In this document: in pieces, positions 14,757 to 20,096 of the stretch
Layout: every line of letters begins with the position of its first letter
How positions within the stretch are numbered: position 1 is the stretch's first letter
Source of the DNA: a virus
Reading direction: 5' to 3' (one strand)
Length of the DNA stretch: 20,096 nucleotides
IMG/VR virus record: IMGVR_UViG_3300014933_000358
Span: 1-20,096 of that record
Made by a program: the position numbers and the translations under genes
Notes under the pieces: model-generated
What the model was told of the DNA's origin: nothing
Databases searched by the model: none
Seen by the model: only the letters and a program-made list of their open reading frames with translations

Positions 14757-15536
14757 TTAAACCACTTTCACCCGCTGGATGATTGACTGCATCTGACCGT
14801 TGTATCTGGCGTGTTCCTTGATGCTGCCTTTGATCTTCAATCGTTCGCCAACTTCAGCCTGAAACCTACCTTTGCTGACCACCATCGCGCCGCTTTCATC
14901 CACCATGCTGACCACGTACACAACCCCATACTGACTGCTGTAATAGGCACGCTTCACCACCACAACATTCAATTCAATTCGCTGGCCTGCCTCCCCTACG
15001 TGTTTATCCGGATCCGCTACCGGCAAAACCGCATCTGGCTTGTGAGCGCGGATCCATTCCCTCAACTCCACCCAGATTGGATCTTCAATCCCGTTATTCA
15101 GGATCCATGACAGATAACCGGCATCCATTGATTCCAGCGGTTCGCCACGGTGCTTACCGAACGGCATCACGCCGTTACGCACGTTTTCCCGTTGGGCTTC
15201 AGCTCGTTCCAGCAACTTGGCCTCATAATCTGCCTGTTGCTGACGGATCCATTCTTCACGCCGCGCAATTTCTTCCGCGCTGGCACGCCTGATTTCTTTC
15301 AGTTCCTGTTCCAGCTTTTCTTTGCTGGCGTAAAGCGGAATGGCCATCTTTTCGGCATATTCTTTTGCCTTGGACAACGCTTCATCCGCGTCCTGACTCA
15401 GGTTAAAATGGTGAAAGCTCCTGACCTCCGCGTGACGCACGCCTGCAATGTACTGAACATGCAGGTAGTTTTCACGGAGCGTGAAATAATGATTTCTTTC
15501 ACCGATTCCAATGAAGAGATTAGGCACGAAAGACAT
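14757..15536 (-). CDS. DUF3820-like / OB-fold nucleic-acid protein (259 aa)
   Basis: Three parts are visible. Residues 1-60 form a beta-rich start. Residues about 65-120 are a charged coiled coil. Residues about 125-145 carry MPFGKHRGEPLESMDAGYLSWIL, the signature found in DUF3820 proteins and at the end of exodeoxyribonuclease X. Residues about 180-259 look like an OB fold (RIELNVVVVKRAYYSSQYGVVYVVSMVDESG...LKIKGSIKEHARYNGQ). A role in DNA metabolism is likely, perhaps single-strand binding or as a nuclease partner; no nuclease active site is seen. It is the first gene after the operator-promoter at 15574-15611, with GGAGA eight bases before the ATG. Confidence 0.7.
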   Translation of the reverse strand: MSFVPNLFIGIGERNHYFTLRENYLHVQYIAGVRHAEVRSFHHFNLSQDADEALSKAKEYAEKMAIPLYASKEKLEQELKEIRRASAEEIARREEWIRQQQADYEAKLLERAEAQRENVRNGVMPFGKHRGEPLESMDAGYLSWILNNGIEDPIWVELREWIRAHKPDAVLPVADPDKHVGEAGQRIELNVVVVKRAYYSSQYGVVYVVSMVDESGAMVVSKGRFQAEVGERLKIKGSIKEHARYNGQMQSIIQRVKVV

Positions 15537-15573
15537 GGTGATTTCTCCTGAAAAATGATGATTACGCCGTCAG

Positions 15574-15611
15574 AAGTATTACAACACATGATTAGATGCA
15601 TTGCAATACTT
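15574..15611 (-). promoter_or_regulatory. 38-bp operator-promoter, copy 1
   Basis: Minus strand: -35 TTGCAA (15606-15601), 17 bases, -10 TGTAAT (15583-15578). The arms AAGTATTGCAA and TTGTAATACTT are inverted and span exactly 38 bp. A conserved leader follows (GACGGCGTAATCATCA, then an A/T-rich stretch, GGAGAAATCACC) up to the start codon at 15536. Same element as at 15972 and 19480. Confidence 0.75.
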
Positions 15612-15614
15612 TCT

Positions 15615-15935
15615 TCATTCTCCTTTGGCCTTATCAATGGCTTTTCGTGCGATTTCGCCCAATGCGTATTGCACCTTTTCGCCAACCTCGCCTTCAGCTG
15701 ATAACCGTGCAATCTGCTCCAGTGCCGCCAGCAAATCAGGTGCAGCGGCCACCAGCTTGATGTTTGCTTCCCGCTCTAAGTCATCACGTTTAGATGAAGA
15801 CGGAAACGCGCAAATACTCCTGTTGTTTTGATCCATCACGCTTACGCCACGGAAAGCCTTGAAGCCATTTTCATAAACCGTGTAAAAATCCGATACTGCC
15901 GGAATGATCCAGCGACCCTGCGTGTGTTTGCTCAT
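15615..15935 (-). CDS. Hypothetical early phage protein (106 aa)
   Basis: 106 residues starting MSKHTQGRWIIPAVSDFYTVY, with SICAFPSSSKRDDLEREANIKLVAAAPDLLAALEQI in the middle. This 'H(T)xGxW...ANxxLIAAAPDLL.AL' pattern is very common among small phage early proteins of unknown function. GGAGA precedes the ATG and the operator-promoter copy 2 lies directly upstream. The stop is only 4 bp from the footprint of copy 1, so the two transcription units are packed end to end. Confidence 0.7.
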   Translation of the reverse strand: MSKHTQGRWIIPAVSDFYTVYENGFKAFRGVSVMDQNNRSICAFPSSSKRDDLEREANIKLVAAAPDLLAALEQIARLSAEGEVGEKVQYALGEIARKAIDKAKGE

Positions 15936-15971
15936 GGTGATTTCTCCGAAAATTGATGATTACGCCGTCAG

Positions 15972-16009
15972 AAGTATTAGAACAGAATCGGCACACGGTT
16001 GCAATACTT
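15972..16009 (-). promoter_or_regulatory. 38-bp operator-promoter, copy 2
   Basis: Minus strand: -35 TTGCAA (16004-15999), 17 bases, -10 TCTAAT (15981-15976), inside inverted arms AAGTATTGCAA / TTCTAATACTT. It drives the 106-residue gene. The plus-strand promoter of the structured RNA begins 10 bp away on the other side, so a protein bound here could affect both. Confidence 0.75.
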
Positions 16010-16018
16010 TTTTCTGTT

Positions 16019-16047
16019 TTGCTTGCCAGATCTGTTTTGGATACACT
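16019..16047 (+). promoter_or_regulatory. Putative promoter of the structured RNA
   Basis: TTGCTT (16019-16024), 17 bases, TACACT (16042-16047; four of six matches to the -10 consensus). Initiation seven to eight bases on would fall at about 16055, the first base of the closing stem of the RNA. Confidence 0.5.
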
Positions 16048-16054
16048 CCGCGTC

Positions 16055-16167
16055 AGGCGCAACCTATTGGTTCACGGGCAGTCACCTCCCGTATGCAGTG
16101 CGCCTCCCGTGGCTTTACTCCTGTCCACGGTAGAACCCCGCTAGAGCAATCCAGCGGGGTTTTTTTT
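16055..16167 (+). ncRNA. Structured phage RNA, C4-antisense-like
   Basis: Four nested or consecutive helices can be drawn by hand. A closing stem AGGCGCA (16055-16061) pairs with TGCGCCT (16099-16105). Inside it is a hairpin ACGGG (16074-16078) / CCCGT (16088-16092). Next comes CCGTGG (16107-16112) / CCACGG (16125-16130), then the terminator. The first hairpin region displays UCACCUCC and the second loop ACUCCU, both complementary to Shine-Dalgarno sequences. This matches the design of P1/P7 C4 antisense RNA, which blocks antirepressor translation. The C4 assignment is from memory of that family's look, not from a search. No plus-strand gene follows, so a target would be in trans or outside the window. 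Confidence 0.6.
16134..16167 (+). terminator. Strong intrinsic terminator of the plus-strand RNA
   Basis: AACCCCGCT (16134-16142) pairs perfectly with AGCGGGGTT (16153-16161) around a 10-base loop, followed by an uninterrupted run of T to 16167. It works in the plus direction; on the minus strand the stem is not followed by a T tract. Confidence 0.85.
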
Positions 16168-16319
16168 CAGATCCCATACTTTTTCAAGGCATGGTCAACA
16201 GTCACGTAAAACGCATACGGTGGAATGCATATTGTCGCTGCTGTTTGCCAAAAACCTTGGGAATATGAAATGCCGCAAGTCCACAAAAACAATGCAATTA
16301 GCCCATATACGTGCTTCAT
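16167..16319 (-). CDS. Small membrane/secreted peptide (50 aa)
   Basis: A 50-codon frame starting MKHVYGLIALFLWTCGISYS: basic start, hydrophobic core, then polar region. This could be a signal peptide with cleavage near GISYS or a membrane anchor. The ATG is two bases after the stop of the upstream gene, with GAGAG upstream. Its last codons run into the T tract of the plus-strand terminator. It is too short to identify. Confidence 0.55.
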   Translation of the reverse strand: MKHVYGLIALFLWTCGISYSQGFWQTAATICIPPYAFYVTVDHALKKYGI

Positions 16320-16321
16320 GG

Positions 16322-16546
16322 TCAGTGACTCTCGCCCCGAAACATCCGTTCAGCCGCCATTACAATTTTGGTTTTGATCAGAACCAGCCCAACAAATTCA
16401 TGGATTTCATCACCATCAAACCCATCTCCTAGCATGGTCACCAGTGCCATTTGCAGTAAAACCTGCACGGTATCCACATTTTCCATATCATCCGGTATGA
16501 CTTTCAGGATGCTTTGCATCAACTGAGTTTGCGATTCGGCACTCAT
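16322..16546 (-). CDS. Hypothetical protein (74 aa) linked to the DUF1828-like gene
   Basis: 74 residues (MSAESQTQLMQSILKVIPDD...), all-helical in appearance, with a hydrophobic centre (VQVLLQMALVTMLGDG) but no clear membrane span. The ATG overlaps the stop of the DUF1828-like gene (ATGA), so it is translated with it. No recognisable motif. Confidence 0.6.
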   Translation of the reverse strand: MSAESQTQLMQSILKVIPDDMENVDTVQVLLQMALVTMLGDGFDGDEIHEFVGLVLIKTKIVMAAERMFRGESH

Positions 16547-16986
16547 GCGTTGCCCTCCATATGCACAGTAAATGTGGTTTCCATTCTTTTTAGGAGGAAC
16601 GTTAGGTCGTGAATTCTGGTCATTGCCTGCCCGAACTGGAATACGGTTCTGCCTAATGATTCGGATGACGCATCCATATAGAACTCACCATCATCTTCGA
16701 TCAATCCTGTCTCAGCGATAATTTGTTCAAGCAATTTGCCGCGTGCGCCCTCCCTGAACTTTCCCAAGTCGTTTTCGTAGCTCATGTGCATAAGGGTCGT
16801 GCCCGCATCCGTTACCCGGAACCCACCTTTAGTAAGCCGCTCAAGAACAAAGGTGTAGGAATCGCCATCCGAAAATGTGAATGGTGTGTTAACGAGCAGC
16901 AGTCCGTTTGTGCGCTCGGTTATAGCGACATCAGCACATAGAGACTTGCATAGCATTGTCTTCAAAGATTCAATTTCGCTAGCCAT
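16543..16986 (-). CDS. DUF1828-like protein (147 aa)
   Basis: The start is chosen at the ATG at 16986 (MASEIESLKTMLCKSL), with GGAG nine bases upstream; the frame is open a further 12 codons. The region ITERTNGLLLVNTPFTFSDGDSYTFVLERLTKGGFRVTDAGTTL resembles the DUF1828 domain (pattern TPF..SDGD...V......G..RVTDAG.T). The rest is helical. It overlaps the upstream 162-residue gene by 8 bases. DUF1828 has no established biochemical role to my knowledge. Paired with the upstream gene it looks like a mobile two-gene cargo, possibly defensive or regulatory. Confidence 0.65.
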   Translation of the reverse strand: MASEIESLKTMLCKSLCADVAITERTNGLLLVNTPFTFSDGDSYTFVLERLTKGGFRVTDAGTTLMHMSYENDLGKFREGARGKLLEQIIAETGLIEDDGEFYMDASSESLGRTVFQFGQAMTRIHDLTFLLKRMETTFTVHMEGNA

Positions 16987-17467
16987 TGAATAGGTCTCCA
17001 TTAGTATTCTCTGGTTCTGCATTAAGACCCGAGATGTAACAGTCTTTTAGGAGCCAGTACAGAGCACCCTTGGCTGTTCGATATTTGTCCGTCTTTTCTG
17101 CAAAAGCCTCCGGTTTTCTGTTTGTTGCAATATACCGTTGAGTCGCTTTGTGGATATGGCAGTGGTACTCGAAACCATCACTCTCTAAAACATTATAATG
17201 CGGATGGCTTGGCCCATTGTATCGAACCAAATTAACCTCTTCCCCGCTAGGTGTCATCCATTTCAAACCGCAAGAAAAGCTTTCCGGGATTTTCGTGCTT
17301 TGCCTTACGAAAATCTCAAACTCCTCACTACCATCAATCGCTTCAACCAGATAATTCACCTGTTCATGGCGACCCACCTGTTTCTTTCGGGCGGAGGGAT
17401 TCTTTACCCGCTTTGGCAAGCTCAGCAATTTGTCAATTTTTTCATCAGTAAGACTCTCAGCGCCCAT
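16979..17467 (-). CDS. DUF6978-like protein (162 aa), partner of the DUF1828-like gene
   Basis: 162 residues. A basic start (MGAESLTDEKIDKLLSLPKRVKNP) is followed by a beta-rich core (LVEAIDGSEEFEIFVRQSTKIPESFSCGL, LVRYNGPSHPHYN, YHCHIHKATQRYI) with several His that could be functional, and a C-terminal helix. It resembles the family labelled DUF6978, often seen beside DUF1828 genes; I hold this name loosely. GGGAGA precedes the ATG. Unlike the structural genes it has no GGATCC site, and codon use (AAA, AAC, TCT) seems different, in keeping with recent transfer. Confidence 0.6.
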   Translation of the reverse strand: MGAESLTDEKIDKLLSLPKRVKNPSARKKQVGRHEQVNYLVEAIDGSEEFEIFVRQSTKIPESFSCGLKWMTPSGEEVNLVRYNGPSHPHYNVLESDGFEYHCHIHKATQRYIATNRKPEAFAEKTDKYRTAKGALYWLLKDCYISGLNAEPENTNGDLFNG

Positions 17468-17493
17468 TAGAAGTTCTCCCTGCTATCCGAAGA

Positions 17494-17592
17494 TTAATCC
17501 AGCGCAATCACTTTCAACGACTCAATTCCACGATCATCCACGATCTTTACCGCTACCTTGCGGTTGTCACCGGCATCGAATTGATTTCCGCG
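17494..17592 (-). pseudogene. 3' remnant resembling the end of a DNA methyltransferase gene
   Basis: A second frame overlaps the last 40 bases of the coiled-coil gene and runs on to a TAA at 17496-17494. It reads RGNQFDAGDNRKVAVKIV, then DDRGIESLKVIALD. This conserved-looking C-terminal string, KVAVKIVDDRGIESLKV, resembles the extreme C-terminus of adenine-type modification methylases or of restriction-associated subunits. No start codon precedes it and a TGA closes the frame upstream, so it can only be a truncated gene end. It lies where the DUF6978/DUF1828 pair joins the coiled-coil gene. The family call is from memory. Confidence 0.45.
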
Positions 17593-18680
17593 TCAGATAT
17601 ACATGCATCCAGCAATTCATGAATATCAGCTTTTTCCACGCCGCAGTTCAATAACAACGCGGCTGTCATGCTGAAAAACGCGGTGCTGCATACCGGTACG
17701 TCAACATCTTCCGGCATCAACTGCGCAATTTTGAACATGAATTTGGAAACTTTTTCCCTGAAAATAACTTCATCTTCACTTGGGACTTCATCCTGATCCA
17801 CTTCAATTTTAACTTCAGCCTGCTGGGGTGAATCTTCAGGCTGCTTTGGTGGATCTTCCGCTTTCTTGCTTGCCTCCAGTTCTGCCCGTTGCCGTTCAAT
17901 GTCAGCACGCTGGGCTTCCAATTCCTCACGGGCTAGGCGGTCACGTTCGGCAATGGCAGCACGTTCAGCTTCAATTTGCTCACGCGCCACGCGGTCACGC
18001 TCGGCCTGCTGCTCACGGGCAATCCGTTCCTGTTCGGCCAACTCTGCACGTTGCCGCTCCATTTCTTCCCGTTCTGCCTTCAGCTTTGCCGCGTCTTCCT
18101 CGGCCTGCACCTTGGCAATGTGCAATTCATCCAGCTTCAGCAATGTTTGATGCTTGGTTGTTGCGGCCAGCTCCGCGAATTCCTGAAATGATTCATCAAT
18201 CTGGATTTCCTCAATTTCAGAAATTTTGGCCTGCACCAGATCCGCTGAACCGCCAGCGGCCAGCAGGACGGTATCCCGAATGGCAATGATCCGCTTTTCA
18301 ATGTCGGAACGCCGCTTCATTTCAGCCGCCAGCCGTTCTGCCTTTTCACGCTCTTTGGCAGCGTCCCATGCCCCTTGCATATCTTCCAGCCGCTTTTCTT
18401 CTGGTTTGATCAATGCAATCAGTTCTTTTTCGTATGCAATCACGGCATCACGAAATTGCGTTGCATCTTCACGCGCCGCCTTCCCCTTTTTTTCAATGTC
18501 GATTCGGGTGAACTTTAATTGAACCCGCGCTTGATGGACTTGGTTGTATCCATCGGCATTGGTAATTTCCACAATGTCAGCAGATTTTGCCGCCAGTTGT
18601 TCTAGCTCGGCAACGGTTTTTTCATATCCAATGGCAACCACTGCACGTTGATGCAGTGCAATTTCTGTATTCTCAGTCAT
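17553..18680 (-). CDS. Phage coiled-coil protein (375 aa)
   Basis: Start at the ATG at 18680 (MTENTEIALHQRAVVAIGY) with AGG eight bases upstream. Residues 1-80 contain a helix-rich segment typical of phage DUF1351-like recombination-associated proteins (VEITNADGYNQVHQARVQLKFTRIDIEKKGK). Residues about 90-290 are an almost continuous coiled coil with repeated ERxAREQ/ERxAIAERDRLAREE units. Residues 290-315 are an acidic/Pro/Gln linker, and the rest a small helical domain with two Cys. It may support recombination or replication in the early operon; no enzyme motif is visible. The last 13 residues overprint a different gene's tail, so the present C-terminus may be a recombination product. Confidence 0.7.
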   Translation of the reverse strand: MTENTEIALHQRAVVAIGYEKTVAELEQLAAKSADIVEITNADGYNQVHQARVQLKFTRIDIEKKGKAAREDATQFRDAVIAYEKELIALIKPEEKRLEDMQGAWDAAKEREKAERLAAEMKRRSDIEKRIIAIRDTVLLAAGGSADLVQAKISEIEEIQIDESFQEFAELAATTKHQTLLKLDELHIAKVQAEEDAAKLKAEREEMERQRAELAEQERIAREQQAERDRVAREQIEAERAAIAERDRLAREELEAQRADIERQRAELEASKKAEDPPKQPEDSPQQAEVKIEVDQDEVPSEDEVIFREKVSKFMFKIAQLMPEDVDVPVCSTAFFSMTAALLLNCGVEKADIHELLDACISDAEINSMPVTTAR

Positions 18681-18942
18681 TTTTTTCACCTGTGTTACGT
18701 TCGGTTACAGACTGAAGCAAAGACCTGCTTAGTCTGAATTGCAATTCTAACATTTCCTCTTTTAGTCTTACATGTTCGTCATGCATGTTTTTTAATTCCA
18801 TTCCCATTTTGCATATGCCGCTTTCATAAAGTTCACCATCATGCACCATGCGGTATGTACCGCATGAATAAAATTCGGCAGCTGGGAAATGGCTGGACTG
18901 AACCAATCCAGCCGCGCATTTCGGGCATCTGTCTGTACTCAT
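18673..18942 (-). CDS. Zinc-ribbon phage protein (89 aa)
   Basis: 89 residues. MSTDRCPKCAAGLVQSSHF carries a CPKC knuckle, followed by further Cys at FYSCGTY and GICKM, giving a probable four-Cys zinc site. A C-terminal helical segment follows (MHDEHVRLKEEMLELQFRLSRSLL). Such proteins are frequent in phage early operons. The ATG overlaps the preceding stop (ATGA) and its own TGA lies 8 bases inside the coiled-coil gene. Confidence 0.7.
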   Translation of the reverse strand: MSTDRCPKCAAGLVQSSHFPAAEFYSCGTYRMVHDGELYESGICKMGMELKNMHDEHVRLKEEMLELQFRLSRSLLQSVTERNTGEKND

Positions 18943-19163
18943 TGAATCACCTTGGCTTGATCTACTGCAATTTGAATGGCTTCACGGACGTTTGCGCCCT
19001 TGTAATGCGCAATGGCAGATTCTGCACTCGCAAAGGACTTTCCATACCCAACCCCAGACCACGCCCTGCTGGACGCGTTGTGAACAACTACATGAACTTG
19101 TCCGGACGGATAAACAAGCACGCTGACCGGAATTTTTGACTCATGGCGATAATAGTGATGCAT
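18939..19163 (-). CDS. Hypothetical early protein (74 aa)
   Basis: The start is set at the ATG at 19163 (MHHYYRHESKIPVSVLVYPS), which has AGGAAC upstream. The open frame extends to 19223 but only across the preceding small gene. 74 residues with a beta-hairpin-like first half (SVLVYPSGQVHVVVHNASS) and helices after (SAESAIAHYKGANVREAIQIAVDQAK). Unknown function. Confidence 0.6.
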   Translation of the reverse strand: MHHYYRHESKIPVSVLVYPSGQVHVVVHNASSRAWSGVGYGKSFASAESAIAHYKGANVREAIQIAVDQAKVIQ

Positions 19164-19164
19164 T

Positions 19165-19296
19165 TTATTGTTCCTGTGGACGTTGAATTGCAATCTTGAT
19201 TGGTTCTGGAATTGGTTCACCAATTCCCAATTGAGGCGGTCTTGCGTGGCTAATCAACATCAATGCCAACGCCGCCAACATCGCTGCCGCTTTCAT
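19165..19296 (-). CDS. Small secreted or membrane peptide (43 aa)
   Basis: Reads MKAAAMLAALALMLISHARP, followed by a Pro/Ile-rich tail (GEPIPEPIKIAIQRPQEQ). The basic start and 13-residue hydrophobic core look like a signal peptide or membrane anchor. Its ATG overlaps the stop of the 48-codon gene (ATGA), and it ends 2 bases before the next start codon. Tight coupling on both sides supports it as a real gene despite its size. Confidence 0.55.
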   Translation of the reverse strand: MKAAAMLAALALMLISHARPPQLGIGEPIPEPIKIAIQRPQEQ

Positions 19297-19439
19297 TGTT
19301 CTTCCTCAACAACTTCAGCTTGTGGGTAATACCACATGGCTTCTCTGTATTCCTGTTCGGCCAGTTCTTCCCGAACCCAGCCACCGGCAGCCACTTCCAT
19401 TCTGCCGCCCCGAACCATTTCCAAACCTTCTTGCCACAT
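19293..19439 (-). CDS. Small early protein (48 aa) behind operator copy 3
   Basis: 48 residues, MWQEGLEMVRGGRMEVAAGG, then WVREELAEQEYREAMWYYPQAEVVEEEQ. It is the first gene of the transcription unit started at operator copy 3, with GGAGA before ATCATC and the ATG. Trp- and Glu-rich, probably a single helix; unknown role. It is supported by the conserved leader plus Shine-Dalgarno and by the ATGA overlap with the next gene. Confidence 0.6.
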   Translation of the reverse strand: MWQEGLEMVRGGRMEVAAGGWVREELAEQEYREAMWYYPQAEVVEEEQ

Positions 19440-19479
19440 GATGATTTCTCCGAAAAAATGATGATTTCCCGAACCGCAG

Positions 19480-19517
19480 AAGTATTAGAACACGACTGCG
19501 GATCTTTTGCAATACTT
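19480..19517 (-). promoter_or_regulatory. 38-bp operator-promoter, copy 3
   Basis: Minus strand: -35 TTGCAA (19512-19507), 17 bases, -10 TCTAAT (19489-19484), arms AAGTATTGCAA / TTCTAATACTT. The leader down to GGAGAAATCATC is similar to copies 1 and 2, but the part after the -10 is more diverged (GCGGTTCGGGAAATCATC). Its outer edge touches the stop codon of the 81-residue gene. Confidence 0.75.
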
Positions 19518-19763
19518 TTAGATCATTGATTTTGAAAAAACAAACGCAAATCCGGTTTCAGTGCCGCCGCCTATCAATTCGCCATAGGGTTCGCCAACCC
19601 ATTCCAATTTTGCGGCCAGTTGTTCTGCTGCCATCCTGTGGGCATTGCCCGTGTTTTCCCCATAGGGATAGCTGATTGTCAGGCTATGTTTGCACGCCTG
19701 TGCTTTTATTCTGGATCCCAGCCTATTGGTTGCCGGTAAAAACCTTGTGATTATTGCCTGCAT
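19518..19763 (-). CDS. Hypothetical early phage protein (81 aa)
   Basis: 81 residues beginning MQAIITRFLPATNRLGSRIK. The 'ATN..GSRIKA.A' start followed by NAHRMAAEQLAAKLEW is a recurring pattern in small phage proteins of unknown function. GGTGA lies six bases before the ATG at 19763. It overlaps the upstream gene by 41 bases and its stop abuts operator copy 3. Confidence 0.65.
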   Translation of the reverse strand: MQAIITRFLPATNRLGSRIKAQACKHSLTISYPYGENTGNAHRMAAEQLAAKLEWVGEPYGELIGGGTETGFAFVFSKSMI

Positions 19764-19926
19764 GTTGGTTCACCATTTCTAAATCATCATCACTTCCAGC
19801 CTCCCGTTCAAAGTCCCGCACGCAGTACCACGGAATGCCATCTGGATCTGTTTTCATGCCGCGCAAACACACCAGCCGTCCATATTGGCTGGTGCTATGT
19901 ACGCAATATCTACACTTTTTGACCAT
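19723..19926 (-). CDS. Cys-rich small protein (67 aa)
   Basis: The start is taken at the ATG at 19926 (MVKKCRYCVHSTSQYGRLVC), because TGATG overlaps the upstream stop; an in-frame TTG lies at 19950. Cys at CRYC, VCLRG and YCVRDF form a probable zinc site. The C-terminus is polar. Such short CxxC proteins are common in phage early regions; function unknown. Confidence 0.6.
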   Translation of the reverse strand: MVKKCRYCVHSTSQYGRLVCLRGMKTDPDGIPWYCVRDFEREAGSDDDLEMVNQHAGNNHKVFTGNQ

Positions 19927-20096
19927 CAAACCTGAATGGTCAACGGACAAATTGATACGGTTGAAACCGTGCGGGTATAGGTGCTGCCCAAATAGTCATA
20001 CACACATTGCTTGGTCATGCCGCCCGTATTCACCTCATATTTGAAAAACGCCGTGCCTGCATTTGCAGCGGCGGCCAGTGTCAATCCAAAAATTAC
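19926..20096 (-). CDS. 3' part of a small exported protein (partial at window edge)
   Basis: A frame open from the right edge, 56 residues: VIFGLTLAAAANAGTAFFKY and onward, ending SICPLTIQV. The first 13 residues look like the hydrophobic core and AxA cleavage site (ANA) of a signal peptide, so only a few N-terminal residues are missing. The mature part would be about 43 residues with two Cys that could form a disulphide. It ends in TGATG overlap with the next gene. Confidence 0.55.
   Translation of the reverse strand, partial: VIFGLTLAAAANAGTAFFKYEVNTGGMTKQCVYDYLGSTYTRTVSTVSICPLTIQV

Noticed and set aside
15537-16010. The repeated 80-bp blocks as possible insertion-sequence ends or a CRISPR array
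   Set aside because: Only three copies at irregular distances, each directly before a start codon with promoter elements and ribosome site; regulatory repeats fit better.
16020-16167. Possible tRNA gene in the structured plus-strand region
   Set aside because: No T-loop or anticodon arm and no CCA-type end; the helices form a closing stem, two hairpins and a terminator instead.
17828-18289. 153-codon plus-strand open frame (and two other plus frames there)
   Set aside because: Antisense to the coiled-coil repeats; the repetitive Glu/Arg/Ala codons keep several reverse frames open.

Overview
The window is a dense tailed-phage genome segment, either a free phage or a prophage; no integrase, attachment site or host gene is visible. 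Almost everything lies on the minus strand, so the biological reading order runs from high to low coordinates. The host is probably a proteobacterium: promoters are sigma-70-like, Shine-Dalgarno sites are canonical, GC is moderate, and the head module is of the Haemophilus HI1407-HI1410 prophage type. The genus cannot be resolved from the sequence alone.

Region 20096-13580 (minus) is an early/accessory zone of short genes with ATGA, TGATG or similar start/stop overlaps. It holds zinc-ribbon proteins, small membrane or secreted peptides, a 375-residue coiled-coil protein, an overlapping DUF6978-like/DUF1828-like gene pair with the look of a cargo cassette, and a DUF3820/OB-fold protein. Three near-identical promoter/operator elements (15574-15611, 15972-16009, 19480-19517) each span exactly 38 bp: inverted AAGTATTnnAA arms, with the -35 and -10 hexamers inside them. 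Back-to-back with the second is a plus-strand structured RNA (about 16055-16167) ending in a strong terminator. It resembles phage C4-type antisense RNAs and carries two anti-Shine-Dalgarno-like stretches in or beside its hairpin loops.

Region 13543-1 (minus) is the packaging and head module: small terminase, large terminase, portal, a small acidic protein, MuF-like head morphogenesis protein, Nudix/prohead-protease/scaffold fusion, decoration protein, DUF2184-type major capsid protein, then connector, neck and tail genes up to the first codons of another gene at the left edge.

The most unusual object is the portal gene (7438-11910). A normal DUF1073/HI1409-type portal of about 460 residues continues through a Gly/His/Asp linker into roughly 1,000 extra residues with a RelA/SpoT-like nucleotide pyrophosphotransferase domain, a long helical region and a C-terminal zincin with an HEYGH motif. 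Portals of this family are known to carry C-terminal cargo (the anti-CBASS Acb1 nuclease in some phages), so this looks like a different virion-borne effector in the same slot. Immediately downstream lie an acidic 93-residue protein and, on the opposite strand with its own promoter, a 60-residue protein. These are candidate immunity or lysogenic-conversion genes. The capsid protease-scaffold protein also carries an intact Nudix domain, a fold that in other proteins can hydrolyse alarmones.
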